Source: Channallabes apus
Taxonomy: Eukaryota; Chordata; Actinopteri; Siluriformes; Clariidae
Length of the DNA stretch: 64,000 nucleotides
Assembly: GCA_030522415.1 (NCBI GenBank)
Contig: CM060113.1
Span: forward strand, 3,705,467-3,769,466
Direction of reading: 5' to 3'
Within the stretch, counting starts at the first letter, position 1. Every line of letters starts with the position of its first letter. The position numbers and the translations under genes are program-made. Shown in pieces: positions 36,695 through 49,619 of this stretch. The notes under the pieces were generated by a model. It had not been told where the DNA came from. It searched no databases and saw only the letters and a program-made list of their open reading frames with translations.

Positions 36695-36740
36695 GTAGTA
36701 CTATTACTACTACTATTTCTACTACTACTACTAATAATAA
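36652..36740. repeat. (ATT)n and ACT-rich microsatellite
   Basis: About 13 ATT units followed by TACTAC-type and TAATAA units. The poly-Ile, poly-Leu and poly-Asn frames here are artefacts. Confidence 0.95.
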
Positions 36741-37489
36741 TAGACCTTTTACTATAGACTTCTTCCAAATGGTTGAGATTTCACTTTATGGTAAAAGTAC
36801 ATCAGTATCAGTATTTTCATGAATACATCGCATAAAATGTTAACACTTTCTGTTGTAGTTCAACTCACCAAATGTTTCTGATCACTATATCTATTTAGAT
36901 TCTCATGGTATGCCACAAAGGACTTCAAAAGGAGTCGAATCGAATCGATTATAATTCCTGCAAACCTTTAGATTCACCTTTAGAGCCAGTGGTCCTAGAG
37001 GTCATTCAAGGAACTGCATGTTTTAGCACTTCTGCATTGGATTTGTACTTTTTCGGCACTGGAGATCGCCGTTTGAGGTTAACAAACATAAGTTTCATTA
37101 TATTACATACATAATAATTATATGACATAACTACATTCATTTACCGTTTGCACATTTTCTCCTTTTCTTTTTTAATCTTTTTACTGTACTGGGTGTATAA
37201 TGGCTTATTTTTATTATTATTTATTTATTTATTTATTTATTTAACAAGCATCAGTCCATTACCCATCCTACCCCTCCCCCTATCCTCATGAAACTATACA
37301 GTACAGTACTGTAGTTAATTCAGGAGCTTTTCCTAGTGTGATTAATTTTAAAATTGCATTTCTGTACAGTTAGACATGTGCTTTTTGTCTCTGCTCTACA
37401 ACAAACAGGCTTCCAGTGTGAAGATAAGGATTCATATTTACTAAGCATCACAGAATGACTTCTAGGAATCATGTTCATTAGTTAATTTA
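36741..37489. other. No gene seen
   Basis: AT-rich DNA with a (TTTA)n stretch at about 37209-37242. No transposon or exon was recognised. Confidence 0.6.
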
Positions 37490-38470
37490 GGATGGAAAAT
37501 ATTCCTAAACTACAGTATTCCTAGTCTCTTACTCTTACTTTCAGCAAGGTGTAAGACTGCTCCTAAGAAAAGCAAGTGTCGTCACTGTTTACGTCCCTGA
37601 AAGCTGCAAAGTAGGCTTTACATTATAGTGGGTTTCGTCGATTTGACAGTTTTTTGTTAGAAAAATCAAAATGGTGAAATCAGCACCGTATGGTGGTACG
37701 CCATGTTAATGAAGTGATGGAGTGCTGCTTATAACAGAGAATCTCAAAAAGAAAAAAGGAAATGTTGTGTACACTCAAATAATTTTACATAAATATATAT
37801 AAATGATAACATATGTATTTATTGAATCAATGATCATGTTGCCTCCATAACCACTTGAGTGCTGATGCTGTGATAATGTTTTTGGTTCACATACGCCACG
37901 TCGTCGGTGCTCGGGGTGATTATTCTAATGAGTGTGCCATGGATGATGCCCACGACTCCAGGGAAACCAACGATGCACATGAATGCAGTTTGTTTGTTGT
38001 TGATTTCATGCTGTGTATGAATCTGCGCATGATCTGCCGGGCTGTACGAGCCAAGTTTGATTTATGATTTTCAACATTGTCGGCTGTGATAAACCCAAAT
38101 AGTCAGAGTTTCCGAGCTGCATCCTCACTCTTACTAACAAACGTACAGTGTCAGTCACCTGCAGAGACAGCAAACGAAATGGACGTTAATAGACCAGTTG
38201 CATACTGCACGCGATCTGTCACAAAAAGTATTCCATTTTTGTCCAACTGTATTTATTTTTTAGCTCCGTGTCACTCAATGTTCCCAAAATGTCTCTCCTT
38301 GGTGCACGTCTCTGCCTGAGCTCTCCTAATATTTGTTGGAGTTGAGTGATTTCCTATTTTAGGAATGTTGACCATTTGTTTCTACTCCTACTCCTAAACA
38401 TAGGACCAGGATCTGTGAGAATTTTAGGCAACTTAGGAGCGATTTCCAACTCTAAGACAGCTAGTAAATA
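37490..38470 (-). mobile_element. PIF/Harbinger-type DNA transposon relic
   Basis: About 1 kb holding a decayed transposase (next entry) between flanks rich in CTCCTAAG, TTAGGA and CCTAAAA words on both sides (around 37490-37580 and 38340-38465). I read these as worn terminal or subterminal inverted repeats. Exact ends and the target duplication cannot be fixed by eye. No Myb-like partner gene is visible. Confidence 0.7.
37835..38300 (-). pseudogene. HARBI1-like (PIF/Harbinger) transposase pseudogene
   Basis: On the minus strand, reading inward from 38300: a TLSDTELKNKYSW region, then GLSQPTMLKIINQTW (near 38090-38045), which fits the helix-turn-helix block (GVSQPTVSR type), then after a frameshift GFPGVVGIIHGTLIRI and DDVAYVNQKHYHSIS (37975-37850), which fits the first catalytic block of PIF/Harbinger DDE transposases. 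The Asp expected after GxI is replaced by His (codon at 37939-37941). The C-terminal catalytic residues are absent. The real protein is about 350 residues, so well under half survives. The plus-strand frames at 37855 and 38077 are shadows. Confidence 0.8.
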
Positions 38471-38906
38471 CGGGCTGTGAAATGATTTCCACTAAACGCC
38501 TCCCTACCTCTCTAGTACAATTGTGTTAGAGACCTTCCCTCACTCACAGACTAAAATCAGTGACTTGATCTGGTTGATTGACCCACGTGGTCACATGAAA
38601 AAATGTGACGTGCAAACTCTAATGTTATCTTTCTGAGCTTTTCTTTTTTTGTAAGATGACAAGCTGGCAAGATGCCACTCTGCATGTGCCTACTCATGTC
38701 ACCCATATCTAAATCTGCCCATGGAAAAAAAAAAAACAATACAATGTTAAATAAAAATGCAAAAGCTTTTTTCGTTTATCTTCACATGACTTTCTCTCTC
38801 TCTTATTTTCTTTTCAGTTACATATTTAATTTTTTCTTTCTCTTCACCCTTCCTTCTTTGTCTTTCTTTTTTGTGTATCTCTTCTGTTCTCAGGATTTTT
38901 ACCTTT
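38471..38906. other. No gene seen
   Basis: Unique DNA, becoming pyrimidine-rich from about 38790. Confidence 0.6.
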
Positions 38907-39125
38907 TATCCTAGGGGGCGCCACATCGGATCATTTGACCCTCAAGACCTGGCACAGGTTTTATGCTCGATGCCCTTCTTGCCTAACCGAGCTTGGGACT
39001 GGTACAGGGCTGAGACCTGAGACAGTTGATGGTTTCACCCAAGGACCCCACAGTGGTTGTGGGTGGGACTTGAACCCATGACCCACCAATCAGCATTACA
39101 GAGCCTCACCTGCCTGACACACCAC
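38907..39125 (-). mobile_element. Diverged SINE of the 19595 type
   Basis: The left side GGGGGCGCCACATCGGATCA and ACCTGGCACAGGTTTTATGC match the 19595 SINE's 3' end and body, and the right side carries a minus-strand box B GGTTCAAGTCC. It is old, and no TSD is visible. Confidence 0.7.
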
Positions 39126-39620
39126 TACCCAGTACTTTATTCCATTATAACTGTTTTTGTCTTTTATTTTCTATTATTAGAAAAATATTATTTAAATATA
39201 ATATAATAAAGAAAAATATCACTACAATATTACACTATTCCATCTAACTTCTTTACTCTCTTGCTTGCTCTCTTTCTCTCTCTCTCTCTCGCTCTCTTTC
39301 TCTCTCTCTCTCTCTCTTGCATGCACCTTGTGATTATTTTCAGCGTGCTGTTAACACGCCGCTCTCTGCGCTGCACATTAACACGCTGCATTTCTGAAAC
39401 ATGTTCTGCGTTTTTTACCCCGGCTAAAAGCCCCCCTGCAGGACTAAAGCTCGCCTCATGAATAATGCAAGAGGAATAAACACGGCTTCTTATGCTCTTA
39501 TTATAGCATTCATGGCCGACTGGGAGCGAGTGCTACACACACACGCACACACACACACATACACACACACATTCTGTACAGCTACAATTATCAAGTGTGT
39601 AAGCCACAGAGAGATGAGGC

Positions 39621-39674
<54 letters not shown>

Positions 39675-40814
39675 CATCAGCTTGCTCCATATGTCCTCAC
39701 ATTATAAACACAGAATGCTCATATGTTCAAGTTCTGTAATGTTAAATGCTGTTCGTTTGTGAGACACAAACCTCAGACCACGCCTCTCTTTTAAACCTTC
39801 TGTCTCACAAGCCAGCTTTTTAAAATTATTTTTGTAGTTTTTTATTTTTAGTTAACAAAACATTGTGGTGATGTTAATTTGGCAATGATGCAGACGCTGA
39901 GAAAACGTTGGCATTGACCTGCTTTGGAAAGTTGACTACATGGTGATGGTGAAAATACTACATGATTACTACTGGAACTACCACTAGGGGGTGTGCTGTT
40001 GATGCTAGTAAACATACATATCTAATAATGTGTTTGTCACATTATTCAACCGGAATTCTAAGGCCTGTTAGAAATGTCCCGGGACGTTGTGCAAATGGAT
40101 GTTAATCGGCTCCAAACAAAGATTACAATTTCGTTGTTTTGAGGTTGTACAGTATTTGCAGCTTCGTGTTTCACTCATCCATTCTACGTTATCTCGACAT
40201 CATTTTAGCAAAGTCATTCTAACTTTCAAAAACAGCGCTTTCCCGGCAGCAAACGTCATTGCAACATTATTACACATACATTACAACGTTTATCCAGCGT
40301 CAGGACTCCTGCTGGGTAAAGTTACTTATACACTCTCCTTTTTATCCAAAGAATCTTTGAGGAAACTTTTCTCTAAGAGCAAGGTAGAACATTCTTGAAC
40401 TAGTGGAGCTTGTTTCATTCAAAGCGTCTAAGACTTTTGTGTTTCCTTTTGATTTTCGTTATCAAACATGTAGTGTCTCACAATGGTTCCCTGTAGAACC
40501 CTAGGACTGTATGTTACTATTAGAGAGAACTTCAAGTAGAACAGGAACTACTATATCCTGAAATAAAAAGGTAAAAAGAATAATAAAAAAAGCATTGTAG
40601 ATCTTTTATTCATGTTTATGGGTTTTCATTGGTTTCTCTTTGGATTCTTGGCATGATTTATGGCTTTTTTGGGGGAAAGAAAGTTATTTTTGGTTTCTAG
40701 TTGGAAGTGTTTTACTACATGAGAGAGAGAGAGGTGAGGTTAGTGCAGGTACAGATGAAGACATGAAGCTGTTACTTAATGTAGTTAGAAACAAATAAAT
40801 AATGAACACAGTCA
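39126..40814. other. No gene seen; CT, CA and TG tracts
   Basis: CT repeats at 39270-39316, CA repeats at 39536-39570 and an uninterrupted TG tract of about 25 units at 39622-39671. A 103-residue open frame at 40087-40398 has no recognised homology. Around 40370-40560 are GAAC/GTTC-rich words resembling worn fish repeats. Confidence 0.6.
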
Positions 40815-41950
<1,136 letters not shown>

Positions 41951-42686
41951 TTTTCTATTTTATTCACCTCACCTCTCCATTTCTTTCCTCCTCATCTCCT
42001 TTCAATCCTTTTTTTCCCTCTTTTATTCCTGGAACCCTGAGGCCAAAGTAACATGACATTAAATCAGTTTCACTTGCGATTTACACATTTCTCCTCATTT
42101 TATTTTTTATCTTTTTACCTGAAACACAAGCGATCTCTCTATTAAGAAACGCAAAGTTTACATCTTGTTAAATTGCTTTAAATATATGAAGAGAAATGAA
42201 GAAACCAAGTCGGCAGCGTGCACACACTCCGGGCTGCAGGAAGTGTAAAATCACACGCTCTCTAACTCCAGCCGTTATATATATATATACATTATTAACC
42301 TTCAGGTAGCATAGGAGGAGACTGACACAAAATTAAAGGCTCTGAGAACAACTCTATTAACAACAGGGAGGCTTAATTTAACAAGAGCCTTCATTAGAGG
42401 CTCCGTGATTCTAATAAAGGTCATTACATCTCATTCCGGCTCAGGTGTTGTGTTTCTCGCACAACCTCCAGCTACACATCCAATTACCACATAGCTTTAA
42501 TGACTCTTTCTACCGTTCAGTTCAGCTTTCTGCAAATAACTCCGGCTTCTTTCCCGCAGATGTAAATGGTAAGCCTGGTAAAAAATAATAGAATAAAAAG
42601 CAAGATGTGGAAATGTGACAGATTGATTTTAGTACACACGGCTACTGAAAACGACTTTATATTGATTTCTCCTTTTAGACAGTAAT
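41951..42686. other. No gene seen
   Basis: Pyrimidine-rich to 42035, a short TA tract at 42276-42289, then complex sequence (42180-42560) with many ATTA/TAAT words and no repeats. Confidence 0.55.
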
Positions 42687-43086
42687 CACCAGTAAACTGG
42701 TAACAAGATCATGGTCACCCGTGGCTCACCCATGAGCGCAGGGACAAACAAAAGTCACTGCTAGACATGATGGAAAGGCACAAGAGCACACACCGCACCA
42801 CAGCCCACCAGTTGAGGGGCAGAGCAGGCAAAGAGCCCAAGGGGACCAACCTGGCCTCCAAACCAAGGTCTCAATCTGACTCAAGTGCCCATGGGATGTA
42901 CTCGACACACAAGTCTGACCCACATAGGCCCCACCCTGTAACCCACGACAGCTAAATGATCTGCTACCAACATCCTGATGCCAGAAGAACGCCCCGAGTG
43001 GTATTGCGGGGCCACATTCTAAGGAGCCAGATACACCCCAAACCTAGGTGGTTTTAATGCGTACTGTATGTTAATGTCTGGTTTGT
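42687..43086 (+). mobile_element. Non-autonomous Tc1-like copy (middle deleted)
   Basis: The left part AAACTGGTAACAAGATCATG and the right part (TGGCCTCCAAACCAAGGTCT, then GGATGTACTCGACACACAAG, GGCCCCACCCTG and CATCCTGATGCCAG) follow the same transposase family as the copy at 25671, again without the middle of the gene. Both open frames reported here are shadows. Confidence 0.72.
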
Positions 43087-43232
43087 GTAATAAGACAAAA
43101 AAAAGACAAAATAATAAGAAGGTATACCAGAATTACAAAAATGTAAAAACTTTTGTTAGCATTCATGGAAGGAGTCTCCAGTATCTCCAGTGTCCATTTA
43201 TTCATACTTCTGGTTTAATCTGTAAAGAAGCC
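43087..43232. other. Short unique spacer
   Basis: AT-rich DNA between two transposon remnants, nothing recognised. Confidence 0.5.
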
Positions 43233-43730
43233 TTGTGTCTGACTTATGATAGGTCAACTTACGAATTTCTGATGTTGCGATGGTGCAAAAGCATCATGCA
43301 TTCACTAGAAACCATACTCTTCCAATTACAATTCTGCTCTTTTCCCAGTCCAGCGTTATGCATCGTGATACTCTCTCTTGCTAAATGCTGCACAAGCGAT
43401 ATTGTCTGAGAAATTGATGATGCTGTATGTCACATCCCTGTCATCCAGCAATTAATTGTAGTTCAATGTATTAATCATAGCCAGCTGTGTAGGTCAACAG
43501 TGATTCCCCATGTAACCATTCATTAAATAAATTTGCATGAGGTATTCAGCGCTTTATTATAAGATGGGCTTTGCAGTAGAAGATTTCTCACGACTGCAGG
43601 CTAAGTGTTCGGAGCACTTTTAAGGTAAGCTAGGCCAAACTGTTATGCTCCGTAGGTAAAGTGTACAGTATTAATGCTTAATCAACAATCTGTTTTTGAC
43701 AAATGAATATCTTCTGACACAACAATGAAG
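43233..43730. mobile_element. Tigger/pogo-like MITE
   Basis: About 500 bp, with TCTGACTTATGATAGGTCAA, CTTACGAATTTCTGATGTTG and CGATGGTGCAAAAGC at the left, CAGCGCTTTATTATAAGATG in the middle, and GCACTTTTAAGGTAAGCTAG near the right end. This order closely follows a non-autonomous Tigger-type element that I recall from mammalian genomes, whose termini repeat CGACTTACGAT motifs. The right terminus is worn (TTTTTGAC...TCTTCTGACAC). It has no coding capacity. The resemblance is from memory. Confidence 0.62.
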
Positions 43731-44085
43731 TTTAAAAGGATGCTGGATAAGTTATAAAGGATAAACACATGCATTTTGTGAATGTTCTAGATAATAAGAT
43801 AATAAAAAAACATAAATACACAATTAATATAAAAAAAATACAACTAATTAAACATTTCAGCTGTGTGATTCAGCTGCTCTTTAAAAATGTTCACAGTGTC
43901 CAAACATTCAGTTACCTTTTGCTTAAGTCTGGAGATTGGGATCATCAGCCAATCTTGATCCAAAGATCTCAGCGTCCTACTCGAAGTGTAAGGCTGCAGA
44001 AGTTCAGTTACGTACATACTGTAGGCAGGGGCCTGACCTCAACAAAGACCTGAAAATCAGCACCAAAATCCAGTCATTCGTGCAT
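43731..44085. other. No gene seen
   Basis: AT-rich, no recognised element. Confidence 0.6.
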
Positions 44086-44365
44086 CACTTATCTACTGTA
44101 TATTGCTTATCCTGTTTAGGGGCGTGCAGGCTATACCAGGGAACATAGGGCACCCTGGAATGTGTGCCAACTCAAGGCATGGAACGAGTGTTCACACAGT
44201 ATAGCATAGTAAATTTGGAAATGCCAAACAGTCAACATGGAAGGAAACATGAAAAGTACCTGGAGGAAACCCGTCAAACAAACTCCATGCGCACAGACTA
44301 TAGTCAGGAATCAGACCCTGTCCCCCGAGGTGCGAGGCCACTGTGGTAACCACTGTGCCATAGTT
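44086..44365 (-). mobile_element. Diverged Mermaid-like SINE
   Basis: Minus-strand traces in order: GGCACAGTGGTTACCACAGT, GCCTCGCACCTCGGGG, a box-B-like TCTGATTCC, GCGCATGGAGTTTG, GGGTTTCCTCCAGGTAC and a final AAACAGGATAAGC. No TG tract remains. An old copy. Confidence 0.78.
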
Positions 44366-46339
44366 CTGTCCCCATGTTAAGACCTTAAACGTCATGTTTC
44401 CTAAACCCACTTTGATGAACTTCTCTATAGTTTTGGATCAGCCTGCAAGTGACCCCTGGACTTCTGACTTCATGGTCAGGATTGTGAGCAAGGAGGTGCA
44501 TGCTTTTTTATGCTTCCTTCCTTGAAATTTATGGAGTAGTCCATGCATAAAGACTACATTTCCTTACAGTGTAATCACTCTTGCCATGACACGATGATGT
44601 TAGAGCCGGCCCAATCTCTGCGTATCCATCTACTGTGGTAAACAATTTTCCTTCCAGACTAATGTGATTGATTAAGGCTGAAAAGCTGAAATTAATCATT
44701 AAAGCAGAGATTGCATTTACGTCTACATTATTATATGTAAATCCTTGCCATCAGTAGCGAGCAGGCATGTTGGCAGCGTTCACATCCTTCGTAATGAGCT
44801 GTAATGAACTCAGTGGGTTGGGACGTACCGCAGAACACTGTTCTTACGAAAGGGCTTCGAGTCACAGTATTTTAAATGAAAATACAAACCATTATGTTAT
44901 TTTCATTTATTTATTTATTTATTTTTGTTTGTTTGTTTTCATGGCGAGTGTCATGAGCAAAATAACAAATTTGAAATGAAATATTTTCTTCACCTTGTTG
45001 GTCAACAGCCACCTACAGTACACACCAGATTCAATCTTTATTTCAAAGCCATAAACCTTTCTTAACGCTGCCGAGAGCTGTCCTTTGTGGCGAATACTTC
45101 CATTGATAAGTTAACTAGCCTTGAATCCAAGTTCATTTTAAAGTATTTTCTTTTCAAGGAGACATACAGATTTGTTGTGTGTGTGTGTGTGTGTGTTTTT
45201 TCCTTCTCATGCCTCCAGCCTTCTCAAAGACCTTTATGCTACAAATCTGCCTCTTTGTCACCCAGCTCAGTAAACCTGATTCTCCTGGATCGAATTTTCC
45301 TTTCGGCTGGCACTAAACATGATTTCTGTCTCCATAACCCGAATCTGCTTAGCGGTGAAGCAAGTAAAGGTGCAATTCGGTATGCAAATGAGCTTGTTCA
45401 TGCCTGCTATTTTAAATGTCATTGTTAACAGATTGCCAGTAAACAGGAAACGAATTCCAAGTGCCATTTATTTCTCTGCCAATTAGTGGCCTTTAATGGC
45501 GCTCTCACGAAGTCAAGCCTTTTAGGCGCTGTTGATTTCGCTAACTTTGGTCCATAATTCTGAAATTAATGCAACAATAGCAGAGGCACATAATGCACTA
45601 CAAATATTACCTCAGGCTTAGAGAAAACAGTCTCATCAGTTCCGATCTATAAGGCTTCACATGACTCATAGCTGGCAGCGTCACACTTCGAGCTGACTAT
45701 CAAATCATGTCTTTTTGCAAAGAATTGCTTTTCAATTTTAAATTAGGAGAAAAAGATTTAATCCCGTTAACTAAACAGCAACAACATCAGACATCTAATG
45801 CATGGACTGATGGATAAAGGATAAACACATGCATGAATGCAATGAATAATATTCTTAGAAATTAATGTTAAATTAGCATTTGTGAAGGAGTCGTCAGTGT
45901 CTGCATTTTGTAAATTCAGAAGCAAACCTTATCTTGAGCAAAAAGGAGCAAGCATTTACATTTTTTGTGGTTTCTGTTTATAGCTCCTGTAATAAAAAGT
46001 GGGAAAACAAGTGGAACTAACCTAGTCTGTGGATGTTTCAGGCATTAAACAAAAATTATGACATTACCAATTCTTGGCAAACTGCTATTTCTGAATTACA
46101 ATAAACTTGAGCACATATTGTTAAATAATAAACATTTAGGTTGGTAAATGTAATTTTACTTCATTACATCACTGCCTTGTTAATTATTTTCCACCCCTTA
46201 TGGGACTTTCCCAAATATGGAGGAAGGTCATCAGGAAGTTTGTCAGAATTTGGTTCAGCGTGTTGTGGTTCAGATGAACTCAAACTCAATTAAACAAAAT
46301 ACTGGCACCATACCACCATTTTACCATTTTCATAAACAC
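44366..46339. other. No gene seen; possible conserved noncoding DNA
   Basis: The stretch 45030-45620 is complex, low in repeats and dotted with ATTA-type words (for example GCCAATTAGTGGCCTTTAAT near 45478), interrupted by one TG tract at 45177-45197. The word GTTAATTATTTTCC at 46178-46191 belongs to the dispersed core described under findings. Confidence 0.5.
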
Positions 46340-47045
46340 ATACCCGTTTTGGGGGCTCATAATAATGGAACAAATAGACAATAAGCAATTGTATAGCCAG
46401 GTGAGGTCTGTTCCCTCATCAATCCAAGACTAAACAAGCAGATAAAGGCCTGGAAAGCAACTGAATTTGATGACTGTATATTTCTGACCATGGTAAAGAA
46501 GAACCATTTCAAAACATCTAGCCATGTCAAGCATGCTCTTGAAGAGGTAGGTGTTTTATTGACTATGAAGTCAATACAGATGCTTCACAACAAGGTGCAA
46601 ACCATTGGTAATGCTCAAGAACAAAAAGGCTTGATTAGACTTGATGAAATCAAGTTGTATTAATGAAACCAAAATAAACTTGTACCAGAATGATGCGAAG
46701 GGAAAAGTATGGATAAAGATAGGAACAGCTTATGATGCAAAGCACAACACATCATCTGTCAACCATGGTGGAGGCAGCGTTATGGCATAAGCATGTATAA
46801 TGATGACCTGACTGTTAAGAAAAGTAACAGGATGAATTCTGAAGTGTATAAGGCTATACTGTACACTCTGCTCAGATTCAGCCAAATACTGCAAAACTGG
46901 TAGGACCCCACTTCATATTGCAGATGGAGAATGACCCAAAATACAGTGAAAGTTACCGAAGGCAAAGAAATGGGATATTCCATACTACTTAAGTCAGTCA
47001 CCTGATCTCAACTCAATAGATCATACTGTACATTTCACTTGTACA
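46340..47045 (+). mobile_element. Tc1-like element relic with transposase pseudogene
   Basis: A 5' part (TTTTGGGGGCTCATAATAAT and following) leads to ATGGTAAAGAAG at 46490, giving KKNHFKTSSHVKHALEEVGV as the N-terminal HTH region. Further blocks are KLVPE-like LYQNDAKG, SVNHGGGSVMA, RMNSEVYKAIL, QMENDPKY (second catalytic Asp region) and SQSPDLNS near 47005. Frameshifts, a TAA within the SVMA..ACM block and deletions between blocks make it dead. The 3' terminus is missing. Confidence 0.85.
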
Positions 47046-47151
47046 ACTCAGCACTGGGTCAGATATTAAAGCAGGTCCAGACCTCCTGTAGTCACAGGTT
47101 CATGACACTTTGTCGTAGTTGGTGATTTCATTGGTAAATGGTGTGAGTTTA

Positions 47152-47183
47152 CAGGATTAAGCGGTATAGAAGATGAATGAATG
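47152..47183 (+). mobile_element. 32-bp SINE insertion with a perfect 15-bp TSD
   Basis: AATGGTGTGAGTTTA occurs at 47137-47151 and 47184-47198. The 32 bases between are only the very 3' end of the Mermaid-like SINE: CAGGATTAAGCGGTATAGAA followed by GATGAATGAATG. This is an extreme 5'-truncated retroposition. Confidence 0.9.
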
Positions 47184-47224
47184 AATGGTGTGAGTTTATA
47201 GACAGTTTGTGATGCCTCATTATT

Positions 47225-47700
47225 CTTCTTTGTCTTACGGCTGTTCCCTTTCAGGGGTGGCCACAGCGAATCATCTGCCTCCATCTAACCCCGTCCTCTG
47301 CATCCTCTTCTCTCACACCAACTAACTTCATGTCCTCTCTCACTGCATCCATAAATCTCCTCTTTGGTCTTCCTCTAGACCTCCTGCCTGGCAGTTCCAA
47401 CCTCAGCATCCTTCTACTGATACAGTATATTCACCATCTCTCCTCCGAACATGTCCAAACCACCTCAATCTGGCCTCTCTGACTTTATCTCCAAAACATC
47501 TAAAATGGGTTGTCCCTCTGATGAATTCATCATTCCTCTCATTCTTGATCCTATTCACCCTTGTCACTCCTCCCAAGGAGAACCTCAACATCTTCAGCTC
47601 TGCTACCTCCAGCTCTGCCTCCTGTCTATACTTCAGTGCCACTGTCTCTAAGCCGTAGAGCATCGCTGGTCTCACCACTGTCCTGTACACTGTTTCCTTT
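47225..47700 (-). mobile_element. RTE-type LINE, 3' end
   Basis: The minus strand encodes the C-terminal part of a non-LTR reverse transcriptase: a 95-residue open frame at 47403-47690 with TVVRPAMLYGLETVALKYRQ, EAELEVAELKMLRFSLG and a DKVREARLRWFGHVRRRDGE stretch. After a frameshift come the Arg-rich and WPPLKGNSRK-like end, and the element closes with a GTAAGACAAAGAAGAATAAT tail near 47225. Assignment to the RTE side is from family knowledge. The 5' 80-90% is absent, as expected of 5'-truncated insertions. Confidence 0.85.
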
Positions 47701-49149
47701 CATTCTCACTGGAGTCTCATTGTGAGTTTGGTATGGTTTGTAGCAGACTCATAGGTGATCACTTTGGAATCATAAGAACATCATACAATTTCAAGTCAAG
47801 CAACCTAAAAAATTAACAAAATCAGTTCAGAACAATTAAGTGTGCTCTTAGAAAAAGTTCATGATTGTGGGAAAGCCCCCTTATTTCAAATTGAGAACTT
47901 AGAATATCTCAACTCAGATTAAAATAATATAAAAATGGGTGGAGTCAGTGGTCAGAACTTTTTTCCTCCAATTTCATCCTGCTCTCTCGCTGTTGATTAG
48001 AAACGCTCTGAGTGCCGCGTGAGATCCGGTTGTCTTTAGCCGCAGCAGGCCTCATCAGTGTGCATCATTAGAGAGAAGCTCACAGAGCTATCTGTTCTCC
48101 GTCTTCCCCTGATGCGAGCTGTAAAGCCATGCTTCGTCACGATCCACTCTAATTGTACGCGGTGCTCCGGACTGATTAGGAACTCAAACTTTCATAGCGT
48201 GACCCTCGTTGAGCCGCTCGTCCGACATCTCGCTCCTGTCTGCTTCTAATTTAGCGAGGCGAGGTTTTTTAGTCTGCAGAGCGGAACGTCTTCGCCAGAT
48301 ATGAAAATGGAGCCCGCGAAGCCAAAGATCACCCAGAGAGACGGAGGTTATGCTAATTCGGCCTCACAGACACACGCTGTCAAATGAACATTTAAGCGAG
48401 CGCCAGGCAGATAATAGAAAGGAATGTTTAAAGGAGAGGAGATAAAAATGGGGAGCGACAGAGGCAGAAGGAAGTGTACAGTGTGTGAAACAGGCTGTCA
48501 GGATTCTAGCTCTTCCTCATTTAGAGGATCCGGAGCTTCTGGGTCATACGATACAGTTATACCGCTGGAGACATTTGTGATTTGTGAAGTTCAGACCGTG
48601 TTTAGCATCATAATTTACACCACAGCGCTGCTGAATTCTCAATTTTTTAAGGGACAGACGGTGTTGAATTGGTAAAGCGACTGCCGATCATGTATACGGA
48701 TTAAGAATGTGTGTCATCGTTAGAGTGATCTGTAAAGTGATCTGTAATGAGAAATTTATTTGATATTTTTGGAAGGCATCTCCAGTGTCAGTCTTAAAGT
48801 CTAATGACTTAACGATTAAAAAACTCTTGGCACATTTCTCTGGTAGGAAAGGAATGAAACACTTCTTGACACAAGGAAGAAAATAAACGCACACTTCATC
48901 ACACCATCCCCAGTGTTGATTATTTTCCTATAACAACATGGCACAATGTGTTTTATTCCTTATGCCTCATTCCCCGACTGATGCACATTTCATTGTTACT
49001 ACATAATCTGTCTTAGTATTGGCCATCCTATAAGTGAAGGAGATTATGAAATCTTTTCCATAATGTTATGTGCTACTGCAAATGGATAAAAAGTATGAGA
49101 AGTGGAGTGGAGCACATGTACAGTATGAGTATTAAAAGAAGAAATTCCC
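47701..49149. other. No gene seen
   Basis: The part 47980-48380 is complex and non-repetitive. Around 48870-48960 lies the minus-strand form of the GGAAAATAATCA core. No exon was recognised. Confidence 0.55.
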
Positions 49150-49384
49150 AAAAAGAAAGAGAATAATTTCTACAATTGTTTATATGGAAAAATTACAGCG
49201 CTGTCATATTGTTTTTTTGTTTTTTTTTAACTTTGATGGAAATTCTCTTTAAAGGTGGCAATATTTATGGAACTTTGTTACTTGGTGTGTGTGTGTGTGT
49301 GTGTGTGTTAAAATTGCAGCCTTAAAATGCCTTTTTTTTTGCTGCTCTTGCAATAGTGTGAGTTCCTGTTTGTGTCACTGTTGT

Positions 49385-49427
<43 letters not shown>

Positions 49428-49619
49428 CTTGGATTTTGTTAGTGCTGGGATTACACTACAGGTTATTTCATTCCTCGTGCCAGAGGCCTCATCACCTGGA
49501 CGAATAAAGAGAAGGAAAGAACAGAGGAAAAAGGGAAGATGAGAAAGACTAAGAAGGAGATTCAGATCAGAGTAAATAGCGCTCCTACATATTTGAGAGG
49601 CAGAGACAGATGTTTTCTG
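49150..49619 (+). repeat. Direct duplication, copy 1
   Basis: Shares with 52854-53477, in the same order: GAATAATTTCT, ATGGAAA..ACAGC, AAATTCTCTTTAAAGGT, a TG tract, AAAATTGCAGCCTT, a CA tract, then a near-identical 190 bases from TTGGATTTTGTTAG through GGTTATTTCATTCCTCGTGC to GGCAGAGACAGATGTTTTCT. The 115-residue minus-strand frame is a shadow. Confidence 0.93.

Noticed and set aside
40087..40398. A 103-residue open frame
   Set aside because: Unremarkable composition with no motif. The length is expected by chance in AT-rich DNA of this size.
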